A stretch of DNA of 64,000 bases from Branchiostoma floridae (taxonomy: Eukaryota; Chordata; Leptocardii; Amphioxiformes; Branchiostomatidae): the NCBI RefSeq assembly GCF_000003815.2, contig NC_049984.1, positions 15,159,929 through 15,223,928 on the forward strand, written 5' to 3'. A program made the translations under genes and the position numbers. A model generated the notes under the pieces. It was not told where the DNA came from. It did not search any database and worked only from the letters and a program-made list of their open reading frames with translations. How positions within the stretch are numbered: the first letter of the stretch is position 1; the number at the start of each line of letters is the position of its first letter. This document shows positions 1 through 11,599 of the stretch, piece by piece.

Positions 1-83
1 TCTGAAAGTTCTCTTACATTTCAACCCCATTTATGCTGTACTAATGTTACAAAAGAGATACTAGTAGTTGGAAGAGATTCAAG

Positions 84-423
84 CAGGGTTGTAGCCAGTG
101 CCCATCCTAATTTTGCAGCTGGGGACGGAAAAAAATTTTGCCCATTCCGTCCTCTGTGATGGATAAAGAAGATATAAAAAAACTGTCTCCCTTGTGTAAT
201 TTGTCACCAAAACAGATGAACAGCTTAGTCTACCAGAAAGTCTACTCCTGAAAAGGCAGGAAATAGCATTTCAGAGGGTCTAGATTTCAAAATTTTCCCA
301 GAGAGCATGCCCCCCGGACCCCCTTAGGAAGTTGTGCCTTCGGCTCGATGTCTTGCACCTTCGACGCTCGATAGGATTCAAAATCAAGGGGACGGAAATG
401 ATTTCAGGCTGGCTACAACCCTG
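84..423. mobile_element. hAT-type MITE, non-autonomous
   Basis: The element is 340 bp long. It begins with CAGGGTTGTAGCCAG and ends with the inverted form CTGGCTACAACCCTG. It is flanked by a perfect 8-bp direct repeat, GATTCAAG, at 76-83 and 424-431. A CAGGG terminus with an 8-bp target site duplication is the signature of the hAT superfamily. No transposase reading frame is present. It sits in the last intron of the plus-strand gene, ending 33 bp before the splice acceptor. Confidence 0.85.
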
Positions 424-456
424 GATTCAAGTGACACTTTTCTATCTCCTCTGTAG

Positions 457-591
<135 letters not shown>

Positions 592-807
592 TATTTGTAC
601 AAGAATTAAAATTAAAGTCTTTCTCAGAGATTCTTGTTGTTACAGCAATATTACATTTGTATCTTACAGGAAAATAATTTATGAAGTCAGTTGTAAGAGA
701 TTTGTTATGACTGCAAAAATATAAGCATTGATAGAGATGTTTTAGATATCTGTAAAAGCACTCCAACTTCCATATGTATGATAAAAGCTTATTTTAGTTG
801 AATGTTG

Positions 808-813
808 AATAAA
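808..813 (+). terminator. Possible polyadenylation signal AATAAA
   Basis: AATAAA lies 217 bp after the TGA of the terminal exon at 457-591, a plausible 3' UTR length. The surroundings are AT-rich. It is assigned by position only. Confidence 0.35.
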
Positions 814-2623
814 CCTGTATTGGGAACAAGCTGCTTAAATACATCTCATAGTCAAATATTACGACTATTATATCTTGTATGCCAAATATCAGTTTATCAA
901 CCGGACGGTTTTTGAAAAACTTTCATCAATTAGATATTTCTTACACTTGGACAATTTATTTTGAGTCAAATTGCATAATCTGTTATTCTCTGACAATCCA
1001 AAGTGTCTGTCAATTTATGAAATAACTGTCACATAGCTATCATCAGTCTGAGTCCCTCGGTTACCGATGTAATTTTGGTGTGGGGTTGTACCCTTGGGGT
1101 GCTAATGGTTAACATTAAGGTTGCCCTAGAATAACTCCATGTATAATGTTATGCCAAAAGAGACATAAAGAACTTGCATCATGTTTATTAAATTGTAATG
1201 TGTTATGCATTGTAAAAGATGAACTTGCAGAAAAGCACTATTTCATATGCTGTAAGCAAGTATTGTTCATAACAGTCTTATTGCAGAAGTTACTCTCTTT
1301 AACAGATATCTGAATTGATGTGTATATATAATGTACTTCATTCAGAGATGTATATATGAATTGTAAAGAGGATATATCAAAGAACAGAGTGTATTGTGAT
1401 AAATGTCTCTTACTTTCCTTTCAGTATGATCAGCATGATAGGTAAACAGTGTTGTAGATTAGTTCTTTGCACACAAAATACCCATTGCCTACCAATGTTT
1501 CGCTGGTCATACCCACTACTTACATTGGAAGCATGAAAATAAGCAGTATACATTACTTCTGTGAATGGCTTCATCAGGTTGGCAGGTCACTGTATTAAGG
1601 TCCTTTGTACACAAAATACCAATTTCCTTCTCCTAACCTCCTTAGGGCTATACTGACTGGTTTTAGTTTCCACTGGTGTTAGGAAGGTAGCTGAAAGACT
1701 ACTACATGTATATGTATAACATTGGTAGGCAGCTGGTATTTATGTATTAAGAACTGTAATACTAGCGATTGACCAACCTAATGACCAACCAATACTTCTG
1801 TAAATGCTTTCATTACGTTGAGTAATCACTGGGATTTACCAACCTAATTAAAGTTTGTTTGTTTTTGTTTGAACCTTTATCCATGAAAGCTCAAATCAGC
1901 CCACAGGCCGCTTTTCACTTAGGTCATGAGAGAAGAGATAAGGATATAGACAAAATATATATAACAGAGGTACAGTTTACATTATTTAAAGTCCTAAAAG
2001 GTCTTTACACATATTTAACACGTACTTGATACAAAGTATTCATAGAAGTTTTGTATGCAGCTTATTTTCTTCTTCCAATTGCAATCAGTACGGTATGAGT
2101 TTTTTTAACAGTGGGTATGAAGTAAGGCGGAGGGGGTGGGGGATGCATATTTTCAGTTAGATGAGGGCATACTTTGTTTAGGTTGTAACCTTTTGTACCT
2201 GTTTTCTTATAGCCTATACACATTCAAGGAGTCAACTTCGATCTCCTTCCTCGGTCTATATAATGTACATATGTACATCACTTTGCTTCACATTGTACCC
2301 GTCAGAATTGTTGTGCAAAAACCTTGACTTGACCTCTGTTTGGAGGGGTTGGGGTAATGAATCTAATAAGTGTTTTGAACACCTTGCAAATTATGTTAAC
2401 ATATGGATAGAAAATTACATGAAAGTCTAGTGCAAGTCCTATGAATATGCATACAATTTTGACAGTGTATGACAAGAGTGAACGAGAATGCAGTTATCAT
2501 ATTTTTACAATAAATAGGCATTTGATATTTTACACCAGATTCAACATGCAAAAGAGGAACTATTGAATTCTTAGCCAATTCAGATTCCATATGTACACAA
2601 TATAAGTTACCCTGTATGGCCGC
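814..2623. other. Intergenic, AT-rich, with dispersed repeat pieces
   Basis: No convincing coding sequence is seen here. The part adjoining 2624 is presumably the 3' UTR of the minus-strand ANKRD60-like gene. The stretch 1850-1990 shares an ordered set of words (TTTGTTTG, CTTTATCCATGA, AAGCTCAAATC, GGTCATGAGAG) with 6030-6150 and is a dispersed repeat copy. The stretch 2230-2335 resembles 58750-58885 (GTACATTGTACCCGT-like, then CTTTGACTTGAC) and may be the 3' end of a retroelement family. Confidence 0.5.
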
Positions 2624-5139
2624 TCAAGTCCTTGCTGCTGCCATTAAAAATCGGCGTCTCTCCATCTCCAAGCGCTTCTTTTCTTCGTTCAAGTTTTCCT
2701 GAGCCTTTCTAACGAGCCACAGTTCGAAAGACCTCTGACTTTTTCTCTTTCGCTCCTCGTCATTCGCTCTCTCCTGCCGCTCTTGCTGCGCCATGGCCAC
2801 AAACTCCACAATTCTGTCCTGCTCTTTCTGTTCCCTCCAGTTTCTGAAGGTAACTCCACGTTTCATGTTCCTGAAGCGACGCTCGCTTTCCTTACTTTGT
2901 GCCTTTCGACTCTCTGCCTCGAATTTTTCGTACTCTTTCTGATTCTCTTCTGCCTTGTGCTTCAGCCATTCGCGAAAGTTCTTGTCAACAATGCCTTTTC
3001 TTTGTTCGCGGGCTTTCTTTTCAAGCTCAGCCTTGTTGGCTTCTAGAAGCCTGTTTGTTAACGTTTCCTCTTGTAGCTTTCTGGCTAGCCACTCTTCGTA
3101 GGAAAGACCGCCGGTGAAAATTTTCTTCCGTACGGTCTTATCGTCTTCAATGGTGTCGAATCGTGAATCAGGAGTAGGAAAAGCTCCCTGTTCAGCTTTT
3201 TGACGCAGCCACTCTTCATGGGACATTCCATCAATGATTTTTGGACGTTCGATAGGTTCGTTGGAGCCGCTAGACTGCGGCGATTTTGCGCTTGATTCTC
3301 TTTCTTTCTTAGCCTTCTGTCTCTTAGCTTTTAACCATTGCTCAAATGCGTTTTGGTTTTCCTTGGTGTCACCGCTAGCCGGCTCTGAGGACTGGTCCGT
3401 AACATCTTCGCGTATCTCCTGGTCTTTCGTTCTCAGCCATCTTTGATAGGCCTCCACGTTCCGCCTTCTCCTTTCTTCATTCGCCGGTCTCTCCCGTCGC
3501 CCCTGTTTTTGGCGAGTCTTCATCAGAATCCACGACTCCAGCGTCTTGGCTCGCGGGAGCACGCCCGAAGCAGGCTTGCTTGGGAGAAACAGCTTGTCGT
3601 CCGCTGAGAGAGAACGCTGGCGAACTTGACGCTTTGGGGCGTTCTCTCGGCAGTCATTTCTCTCAGTTTGCGTTTCATTTTGAGCAACCATCAGAGTAGG
3701 TTTCTCTACATCCCATTTCACGCCATTGATCTGAAGTTTGGGGACGTCGTCGGTGGTGGTTTCAGCATCAGGATCTGTCTGTGGTGCTGAAAAACCTTCG
3801 TCTGAACACTGCGTCCCTTTTGTGTTGGAACCAGGCCGATCTTCTGAGATGTTGTCAACGTCGACCTGGTACTCCCTCTGTTTCACAAAGTTTGACGTTG
3901 CCTCTTCAGTTGGTTTGTCGACGTTTGTATCTTCATCGTCGTCAACAGTTTCTGTCTTGTCCATAGTGTCCCTCCCACTGTCTTCACTGTTGATGCTATC
4001 GGGTTTATGGTTTGCGTCGGGAGGCTTCGCGATGTCGGGGATGTCGTCGTCGTCACCAATGGCGGCGTCAACAGCTTCATCGTCGCTACAGAGAGAAGGC
4101 GGCGGCACGGAGTGACACCTCGTGATAGGGCGCTCGTCGTACTCCATCTCAGGCATCATGACGTGAAGCTGCTTCGCACCTACGGAGAACGTTTCCGGGT
4201 ACACGAAGTGTCTACTGGGCGCTCGCTGCGGGCTGCTTGGCTTCTTCGTCTCGTTGCGTATTCTACACCTCGAACAGCGCGAGCTATCCCCGGTACGCAG
4301 TCTTCTGAGCTGTTGCTGTGGTTTCTGCCTGGCTACAAGATCCGTGTCGTCTGGTGGTACAGGTGTAGAGGGCTGAGACAGGGACACGACGTGGATCAAC
4401 CGCTCGATGTCCTCGTCATCAACGTTGAAGTCGTCCTGAGGGTCGTAGTTCTCGACCGGAGTGTACGACGCGTGTGTCTGACAGTGCTTGTGGTACAACG
4501 AGGAGGTCGACCTGCTTGCGCTGTTTGTGGACTTCCTCTTACCGTCCTCGCTGCCGGCGCTCACCCGAGGGGAGTGGAGGGTAGACGTTCGGCAAACATC
4601 GGGGAACGACTTGTCTCCGAGGAGCGCCGTGCCGGGACGAATGCGCCCGTACCGGACACCCTTCACAGGCGCGCTCATGCTCGGTAGCTGGACGCTCTTC
4701 TGCGGTGCTTGGTGCGGTGGTGCGTGGCTGTTTGACCAGACATTGGCGCTCCCTATGTGATGTGCCTGCAGAGGAGATGGTCTAAACACCCTTCGTACGA
4801 CGTGCCGGGGTTTCTCACCTTGTACGTGAATGAAGCCCAATGTGCTGCTTGAAGCCGAGCCTGAGTTAGTATCTAGTCCACTCGATCCATGACTTGCCGT
4901 GTCTACGTCTGTGATGGTCTTAGCCGCTCGCAGGTTCCACTGGTGCAGCCACAGCCTCCGCTCGCACTCCCGCCGGCCGAACTGCCCAGACAGCTCCAGC
5001 GGCGTTTTGCCGTACATGTCCCGCGCGCCCACGTCGACGCCCTGGTCGAGAAGAGCGTTTAACACGTCCAGGTGTCCCTGTGCCGCGGCGGCGTGCAGAG
5101 GCGTCCGGCCCGAAGGCGTTCTACCCACTGGGTCCGCAC
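2624..5139 (-). CDS. ANKRD60: ANKRD60-like protein, exon 2 (ankyrin repeats and WLxxK coiled coil)
   Basis: This is the second and last coding exon; the coding join is complement(2624..5139, 8440..8950), about 1008 residues. The acceptor is the AG ending at 5140. An ATG at 5158 lies inside the intron and is not the start. The exon supplies GT to complete a glycine codon begun in exon 1, giving an uninterrupted ankyrin repeat across the junction (LLSIG then ADPVGRTPSGRTPLHAAAA). Residues about 145-235 hold three ankyrin units matching vertebrate ANKRD60. A low-complexity acidic region follows, and residues about 700-1000 form a charged coiled coil with eight W-x-x-x-K units (for example EEWLRQKAEQ, REWLKHKAEEN, ELWLVRKAQEN), as in CCDC34, CCDC181 and MAP9. 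Human ANKRD60 is much shorter and lacks this part. A scaffold or microtubule and cilium role is only a guess from the coiled-coil type. Confidence 0.85.
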
Positions 5140-5874
5140 CTGTACAAAACAGACACATAAAACATTATGGTCTCTGGTATATTGGGACAGTAAAGCATTC
5201 CGTTTAAAAGAAATACACAAAACGTTTGTGCCCTGGGAAATCACAATAAGTTGCCATGGGTACATGGTCCGTGACGTAAAGGTAACTCTAAACAGCGTTT
5301 CGAAAAGACAAAATACTCCAGACTTGATTCAACAGACCGGTGCCACGCAATGCATAGTGCACTCATCATCCATCTTGTCCTTATTATGTATGATCGTTGA
5401 TTTGTTGATGAAAGATATTTGATGTGGATCTTGCATTAAAAAGCTGGGTAATCGATATATCTTTAGAAAACTGGACAAAATACGCTTAGGGTATTAACGT
5501 ATGTAACACTCTAAATGTTCACTAAACGTGTGCTGACGACCTTGTCAGGATTTCTGTTGACTCGTAATTACATTTATGGTGGGAGGCTGCCGCTGAATGC
5601 CGGGCTAGTTTCTGTAACCTAATCAAAGCATAATGCCATGGCACCGGGTGTAGGTAAACAGTCTTTTTTTTGTTGTCGCTTCAAAGGCAGAACAATCCGT
5701 TGTTTACTGTAAACAGTTCTTATCGAGAATGGATAACCTCACAGGAGAGATTGGGTAGTTGATGGAAGCTAGCCCCCTTTAATTGTGACCTGATACGGAA
5801 GATGGGGCCATGTCAATGTGCAGCGTATTCAGACACTGATCTAGATAGAAACGCAATGCCCGACTGCTGACACT

Positions 5875-5995
5875 CACGGTCCCATTTGCACCGGTGCCCG
5901 TCAGGGATGCAGCCCCGGCCGGGCTCCGAAGAATTTGTCCCGGTGGACTGTTGGATACCTCGGGGTACCTCTCGGTGTTTTCACGAGTAGGTCAA
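5875..5995. repeat. Dispersed GC-rich repeat, copy 1
   Basis: The stretch carries GTCAGGGATG, AGCCCCGGCCGGGCTCCGAA, AATTTGTCCCGG and GGACTG in order and ends near GTAGGTCA. The same ordered words appear at 57770-57900 in the intron of the PTGES-like gene. Both copies are in introns of minus-strand genes and in the same orientation. The family is not recognised. Confidence 0.5.
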
Positions 5996-6575
5996 TGCGT
6001 CAATTTGTTGCCGGGTCACGGGTTGATTTTGTTTTTTGTTTGTTTGTTTGAGCCTTTATTTTTTCATGAGAAGCTCAAATCGGCCAGCATTCATTGAGGT
6101 CATGAGAGAGGTAAGGGTCAGATAAAATATAACAGAGATACAGTACAGAGGCCTAATAAATCTATCAACATATATCACTACACATTTATGGTACAAAAGA
6201 TGTAGTAGGGCGAAAGGTTTTCGCGGTCATAGTCCGTGTCCGTTCGTTTAACTCCGAGTTAAAAAATCCAGGGTCCAGACCGTGCCCTAAAATAGCCCGG
6301 TAGCTGAAGAGTTCCGAAGTCCCATGTCCGTTAACTACCCAGAAGGCTCATTTTCCAACGGGACCGTTATGCCAAGGTCAGATTTCCAAAACAGGGTCGG
6401 TAAGAAATAAAAGTGTATTTAAGAAATATACGCATATTATCATCATGAGTCATTCATTTCTTTTAAATTTCATGTGCTTTGCTGTTTTTCGGAAATCTGG
6501 GAATATAGAAGGTCAACTTCGATAATGGGCCTCCTAGCGGCCTAGAAACCACCAGTTTTATATCTCGTTAGATTG

Positions 6576-6912
6576 CAGGGCTAGAAATACCACCTGCATA
6601 TGCAGGTTAGTGTGGGTAAAATTGGAGCTGTGCAGGTATTTCTAGTGTCTACCTGCACCTAACATGCACTGGTCCATGTACTGGGTTTTATACATAAATG
6701 TCATATGATGTAGGTGTATGTGGATTGTTATTAGCTGCATTGAATATTGTCACCTATAAATTATAAAAAGAATAGCAATGGTTCCTGAACAATTTTAGCA
6801 TGATCCATACTTCCAAAATTGAGAAGGTGTAGGTAAAATTTGTCTGGTGCAGGTAATTTTCATTGTTACCTGCACCAGTGCAGGTATGCAGAAAAAAGTA
6901 TTTCAAGCCCTG
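6576..6912. mobile_element. hAT-like MITE
   Basis: Terminal inverted repeats are CAGGGCTAGAAATAC at 6576-6590 and GTATTTCAAGCCCTG at 6898-6912, matching at 14 of 15 positions. The element is 337 bp and carries internal copies of CCTGCA and TGCAGG. The flanks are similar (TTAGATTG on the left, GATTGTGAGATTG on the right) but do not give a clean 8-bp duplication. There is no coding capacity. Confidence 0.65.
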
Positions 6913-8439
6913 GATTGTGAGATTGTACGTGCGGCGTGAGAACTTTCTCCCAACGTCAGGTGTTTATTCCCTGGCTCTGTTCCGCTGAGTCACAACACAA
7001 TGTTACAAGCGCATTGATTGGTGGTGACCTGGAAAGTCGATAGCCGAGTGAGTGAAAGTTGAGCTACGAAACGAACAGTTACGTTTCCCTTTCTAACCTA
7101 AACAGTTTCCTTTAACGTGCACTCGTCTGCATCCAGCGGGAGAAAGTGTGGCATGGTGCTAGCAACCGTCGCGAAGGAAAACGCACGTCATAGAAAATCG
7201 ATTAATTGAGAGTTGCGACATACCAAGACTTGTACAGGCGACAAAGACTGGGTATGTCTTGTGAAGTTAACAAGGTCGCGGAACTGGCGATACAAAAGGA
7301 GCTCAAATAAACGAGTACACTTCGCTTGACTACGGGAGTTCTAAATGTCACATTGATGGCTTTTGCTGAATAAGGGGTCAAACGACTTTTGGTTCATTAC
7401 CTTGGACCTTTCTACCGAACAATCACGCTATAGTGAGTGATACTCAGTTGCCATGGTACTGTGTGTTTATATATATAGGGCGTCGTGCGATGCGTGCACT
7501 GATGGCACTCGCCAATGTCGTTTCATCATAGAAACATACTCAAGTACCCTGTTTTACCGTAGATCTCACGAAAATGTCAAATTGAGTGTTTTGTGTCAAT
7601 GTAGTGAGGGACAAATAGAACACTGTGAAAACTGACCTATCATTTTAAGAGCACGGCGACTCAAAAGTACATATCCCACAACTCATATTCAAATCCTTCT
7701 TCTACCATCTCAAACAATTATCTGTCATGTATAGCCGCGCAAAAAAACAAAACATATACAAGATACATTTTACAATGATAGTTCCTCTCCGCTTAAAATC
7801 CAGAAGTCGCCCATGCTGGGCAATAGTACTGTTTGTTGGCTGCATTTGTCCAGTGTCATGATACCCTGGTGTTTACCAAACAAGTCAAACACTGCACTGA
7901 CACAGCCAGAGGTTGCATGGGCTTCTAGGATTAAGTAAATGTACCCCTGTCTTTTTTTGTGTCAGGGAGTCTCGATTAAAAGTGAGGTCATACCATCTCT
8001 CGGTTTTAACGTTAGACTTCTGGACATTTGGAAACTTTTGTATATTATTCAGTTTCTTAATATCAACCCGAAAAGAGAAACGAGAGGGTTGCTGACACGA
8101 CGCTTTTATTTTTCTGGCGTAAATTTGATGCCAGACTTATTTAGAATTTTTGAATATGAATCCAGGTATGTTATACGTATTTTACAAACGTAGAGCTGTG
8201 TTGGTAAAAATAAGTCTTAATATCTAAATTAAATTATATGATGATGATGATGATTTAAATTAAAGGGTGAATCAAAGCAAAAACGAAAAAGGTCAAAGTA
8301 TGTGAGTATAGTGTAGCTTTTCGGTTAAGCAAACGCATGGATTTGCCGTTCTTAACGTATATGGTACAAGAATTCTAGACATTTTGGCAGCAGAGGGAAA
8401 AGAAATTTAAGAAATTGTCCAGGAAAACATAACACTTAC

Positions 8440-8950
8440 CGATGGAGAGTAGAACCTTACACAGTACGTAATGTCCTCTGTGGCAGGCCAGGAAAAGGGA
8501 AACGAAGGCTCTCTTGGCCACAATATTGTGCATGGCGACCGCTTCCCCCTCGCTGAAGTTAGCCTCACTAATGAGTTGTACACCTCCGCTGTAATACGTG
8601 TCGTCAATGTTCCCGTTCCATGTGGAGTAGAACAGCCCGTTCCAACTCGTGAAGAGCTGCATACGTAACGTAGCGCCGTTCATGATGCTCATTCCTATTC
8701 TCAGCTCGTTCTCGTCCTCCAAGTCTACATCATTTGTGTAGTGTAGGGTGTAGATCTGGCTGGGAATGCCCGTAACGATCTCGATTCTGGCCTTCAGGTC
8801 GTACACGGAGATGCCCGGCGGGAGGTTGCGGAAGCCCGCGACGTCTTCGTTGGGAAGGCGGACGAAGACGCTGTAGAGCTCCGACGAACTGTCGCGCGAC
8901 GTCCCGGCACTAGACGTTTGCGACTGCAGCCTGCCTTCCATCTTGTCCAT
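8440..8950 (-). CDS. ANKRD60: ANKRD60-like protein, exon 1 (N-terminus, ubiquitin-like domain)
   Basis: The exon encodes 170 residues plus the first base of a glycine codon and ends at a GTAAGT donor at 8439. The ATG at 8950 is supported by an in-frame TAA five codons upstream (8963-8965). After a Ser-rich start, residues about 22-105 form a ubiquitin-like fold (DLKARIEIVTGIPSQIYTL, then GATLRMQL followed by SWNGL) that matches the first half of ANKRD60. The exon ends inside the first ankyrin unit (KRAFVSLFLACHRGHY). The phase fit to exon 2 at 5139 and the restored ankyrin consensus make the join convincing. The closest alternative is ANKUB1, which shares the domain layout but fits the ankyrin sequence less well. 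Confidence 0.85.
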
Positions 8951-8965
8951 CCTCTGTGTTGTTTA

Positions 8966-9470
8966 AGGTCAACCTTTACCGTTTAAATGTCCTAGAACTG
9001 GGCATCGTCGGCTAAAGTTGCCTTTCCGTATTCTTCCGCTTGTCCTAGCTTACATGTAGCACTTCAGTATAGCAGAACTGCAGCTCGTGACCGTCAGCGA
9101 CAAGTCTTCACGCTGGCTCCATAAGGTTGAAACTGTCGAGGATAAACGGTAAGCAGTGGAGCGGAGAGTTGGCGATTCTTTACGGTGAAACGTGAGCGCG
9201 GTTGTAACTACTTTCGTGGCAGCCCAGGCGTGTAGGGCTGAGAAAACACGCAGGGGACGTGCGATCGCCAACCGCCTGACGTTACCACTGGGAACCCGGG
9301 GTCGGTTCTGGAACACGAGTGTTTGCACAGTCATTTATCAAGAGAAACAGAGACCTTTCACCGCACTCTAACGTTTGCTGTTGCATACGACTACGTGAAC
9401 CAAAGTCTTAGTCTCCAGACGGCTTCATGTTGAATGACGTTCCGTCTTGACACCACACATCGTACCAAAG
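8966..9470. other. 5' flank of the ANKRD60-like gene
   Basis: This stretch should hold the 5' UTR and core promoter of the minus-strand gene. It is less AT-rich than the intron. Reading frames seen here have no recognisable domain. No TATA box is obvious. Confidence 0.4.
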
Positions 9471-9795
9471 CAGGTGTCACCGCATTCTCCGCTCCCAATT
9501 GGGCTTATAAAACTTATATACCACTCTCGTACTGGTACCCGCAGGTGTCAAAAGGAATGAGCCGGGCGGGCTGAACCAACACCACGTCCGGTGTAAAGAA
9601 TAGCAGGAGTCTTTGTGCCCGGCGCTGTTTGTGTATTTACGTGTGCCTTGTTAACCTCGCGTTCGGTGGATGGCTTACCTTGTGCGGCTATTTATTCTCC
9701 GGCCTCGCGGCATAGGTGAGTGGGCAGGTGAGGTTACAGGTGAGGGGTTTGCGTTCCTCCTCAGGTGAACTGGAACCGAGACGGAATTACAGGTG
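9471..9795. promoter_or_regulatory. Cluster of six CAGGTG E-boxes
   Basis: CAGGTG occurs at 9471, 9542, 9725, 9737, 9762 and 9790, all in the same orientation, about 520-845 bp upstream of the ANKRD60-like start codon. Fewer than one is expected by chance in 325 bp. CAGGTG is bound by Snail/ZEB zinc fingers and class I bHLH proteins. Regulatory function is inferred from density alone. Confidence 0.35.
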
Positions 9796-9920
9796 ACACC
9801 TTACCCCGCACGGCTTAATCAAACCAGCACGACATGTAATCCGGCTTCTTGTAAACAACCCTCGTGTCGCGACTAGCAAGGTCGCCTGGAAGAACGGGCC
9901 AACACGAGTCAATAGAAGGA

Positions 9921-10230
9921 ACGGTTCAGAATGGTTAAGAACGGCTTAGAATGGTTTATAATGTTATAGAACTGTTTAGAATGATTTAGAACGGTTTATA
10001 ATGGTTTAGAACGGTTTAAAATCGTTTAGAACGTCTTAGAACTGTTAATAATGGTTTTGAATGGTTTAGAACGGTTTAGAATTGTTTAGAACGGTTTAGA
10101 AAAGTGTAGAATTGTTTAGAACTGTTTAGAATGGTTTAGAACGGTTTAGAATGGTTTAGAACGGTTTAGAATGGTTTAGAGCGATTTAGTATGGTTTAGA
10201 ATGGTTTAGAACGGTTCAGAACGGTTTAAA
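9921..10230. repeat. 10-bp minisatellite, 31 units
   Basis: Thirty-one consecutive 10-bp units follow the consensus A[CT]GGTTTAGA with no insertion or deletion across 310 bp; variation is by substitution only. In 10121-10180 units starting AC and AT alternate, a 20-bp higher-order period. The unit length is not a multiple of three, so the array is not coding. Confidence 0.95.
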
Positions 10231-10383
10231 ACTAGGCACGGTATAGAACGTGGACAATCTAAAACTAGGCACGGATTAAAATTCAAGCTCACGATATGTC
10301 AAAGTTTGCGATATGTCCCATTATTTCACTACAGTTTCTCGGCAATTAGGGAACAGCAGGTGTCTTGCTATAGGCTGCCTTGA

Positions 10384-10580
10384 GTGTAAACCGGACGCGA
10401 ATCTGTAGTCTACTACAGTAGTAGCACTCAGGGAAAGAGCATTGGTTTTACAGATAAAAATAGTGAATGAATGACCCCATATTACCCCAAATAGAACGCT
10501 CGTTCTGTTTGAATTACGTCATATCGGTCATGGTTGTTGCATTCGAAGTGTAGTCTACTACAGTTTCTGTTTACACCCGG
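10384..10580. mobile_element. Possible small MITE with imperfect inverted repeats
   Basis: GTAGTCTACTACAG occurs near 10407 and again near 10551. TGTAAACCGG on the left outer side matches the inverted TTTACACCCGG on the right outer side, giving inverted termini of about 30 bp around a 140-bp centre. No clear target duplication was found. Confidence 0.35.
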
Positions 10581-11580
10581 TTCGAAGTCTCATAGAACTT
10601 ACGCTGTAGCGCACTTAATTAATAGTAAATTATACTACTAGTATGTAGAATGTGTAATATTTATGATAAAAACATGTCGTTTCGTTATATCGACAATGAA
10701 TTCCCTCACGTAAGAGATATGGGTAGCGCTGCAAAAATCTATATTCCTGATAATATTTGATATACCAATAATAGCTAAACCCGTATATAATACTAAAGTG
10801 GTACATTTCACCATGGAAAAGCGAGAAGAAGCTTAACCTACTTGGTAACGTTAGCTATAGAATACGATAATTGTGCCAAAATGTGTATGCAGTATATGTA
10901 AAAATGTCTTTGCTGTGACCTACGGTCAGCAAAGGTATGCTAAAATGATATCTACATTCATTATTGTATTAGCATTACCATTCCAGAATATCAAAATATT
11001 ATGTTTCTGCCTTATCTAGGCTTCGGGTATCTGACACAAAGAACGTGTGCTTGTGAGAAAACTTCAAACTATAGATGGTGGTGATTTCAATGCCTATACA
11101 AATGTTTTCATCTTCTTCTAGTGTTAGATTTCGATGCATGTGATGGAAATGACGGAATGAGTTTAATACTTGGATCCATTCAGGTGCAATAATTGGTAAT
11201 TAATATCTGGTACGTTGGACTGTACCTAAATGATTTTTATAGATTGGATTATTGATTCAGTCGGTGATACATCGCAGCTACCTCTACACAGTAGAAGATG
11301 CTGAATTGTGCATTTTAGACACTGTACTTCATATGTAAAATCTAGCTCTAAAAATACAGTTACAAGAAATCTTATTATAGGAATAAAGCAAAAAGAAACA
11401 AAACAACTTGTTATTCAAAGTATAAATAAAGACTGTAACAGTGGATTAAGAGATATGGGAGATGTTTTCAGGTATATGTATTTAAAAGGTGAGTGAAGTA
11501 TGGGATGGGGCTGTTTTTATAGCGGTTAGTTATATACCATAACCGGTACACAGTAGCTGTACACATCCCTAACTGTTGAT
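10581..11580. other. Intergenic, AT-rich, no gene seen
   Basis: No reading frame or RNA signature could be supported here. Confidence 0.5.
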
Positions 11581-11599
11581 TAGGTCAAGTGAAGTACAA

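Larger units (their letters stand above)
5140..8439 (-). other. Intron of the ANKRD60-like gene
   Basis: The intron runs from GTAAGT (8439 downward) to the AG ending at 5140, in phase 1. It contains a hAT-like MITE (6576-6912), a dispersed repeat at about 6030-6150 shared with 1850-1990, and a GC-rich stretch at 5875-5995 that recurs at 57770-57900. No exon could be supported inside it. Confidence 0.75.

Noticed and set aside
3738-4687. Plus-strand open frames inside the ANKRD60-like exon
   Set aside because: They are GC-rich antisense shadows of the minus-strand coding exon.
5140-5158. ATG at 5158 as the start of the large ankyrin protein
   Set aside because: It lies in the intron just before the AG at 5140. 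The phase-matched join to exon 1 at 8440-8950 restores a full ankyrin repeat.
9050-9334. Minus-strand 94-codon frame upstream of the ANKRD60-like gene
   Set aside because: No domain is visible, and exon 1 has its own upstream in-frame stop, so this frame is not an N-terminal extension.
9921-10230. CRISPR-like or coding interpretation of the 10-bp array
   Set aside because: There are no spacers between units, the unit length is not a multiple of three, and the genome is animal.
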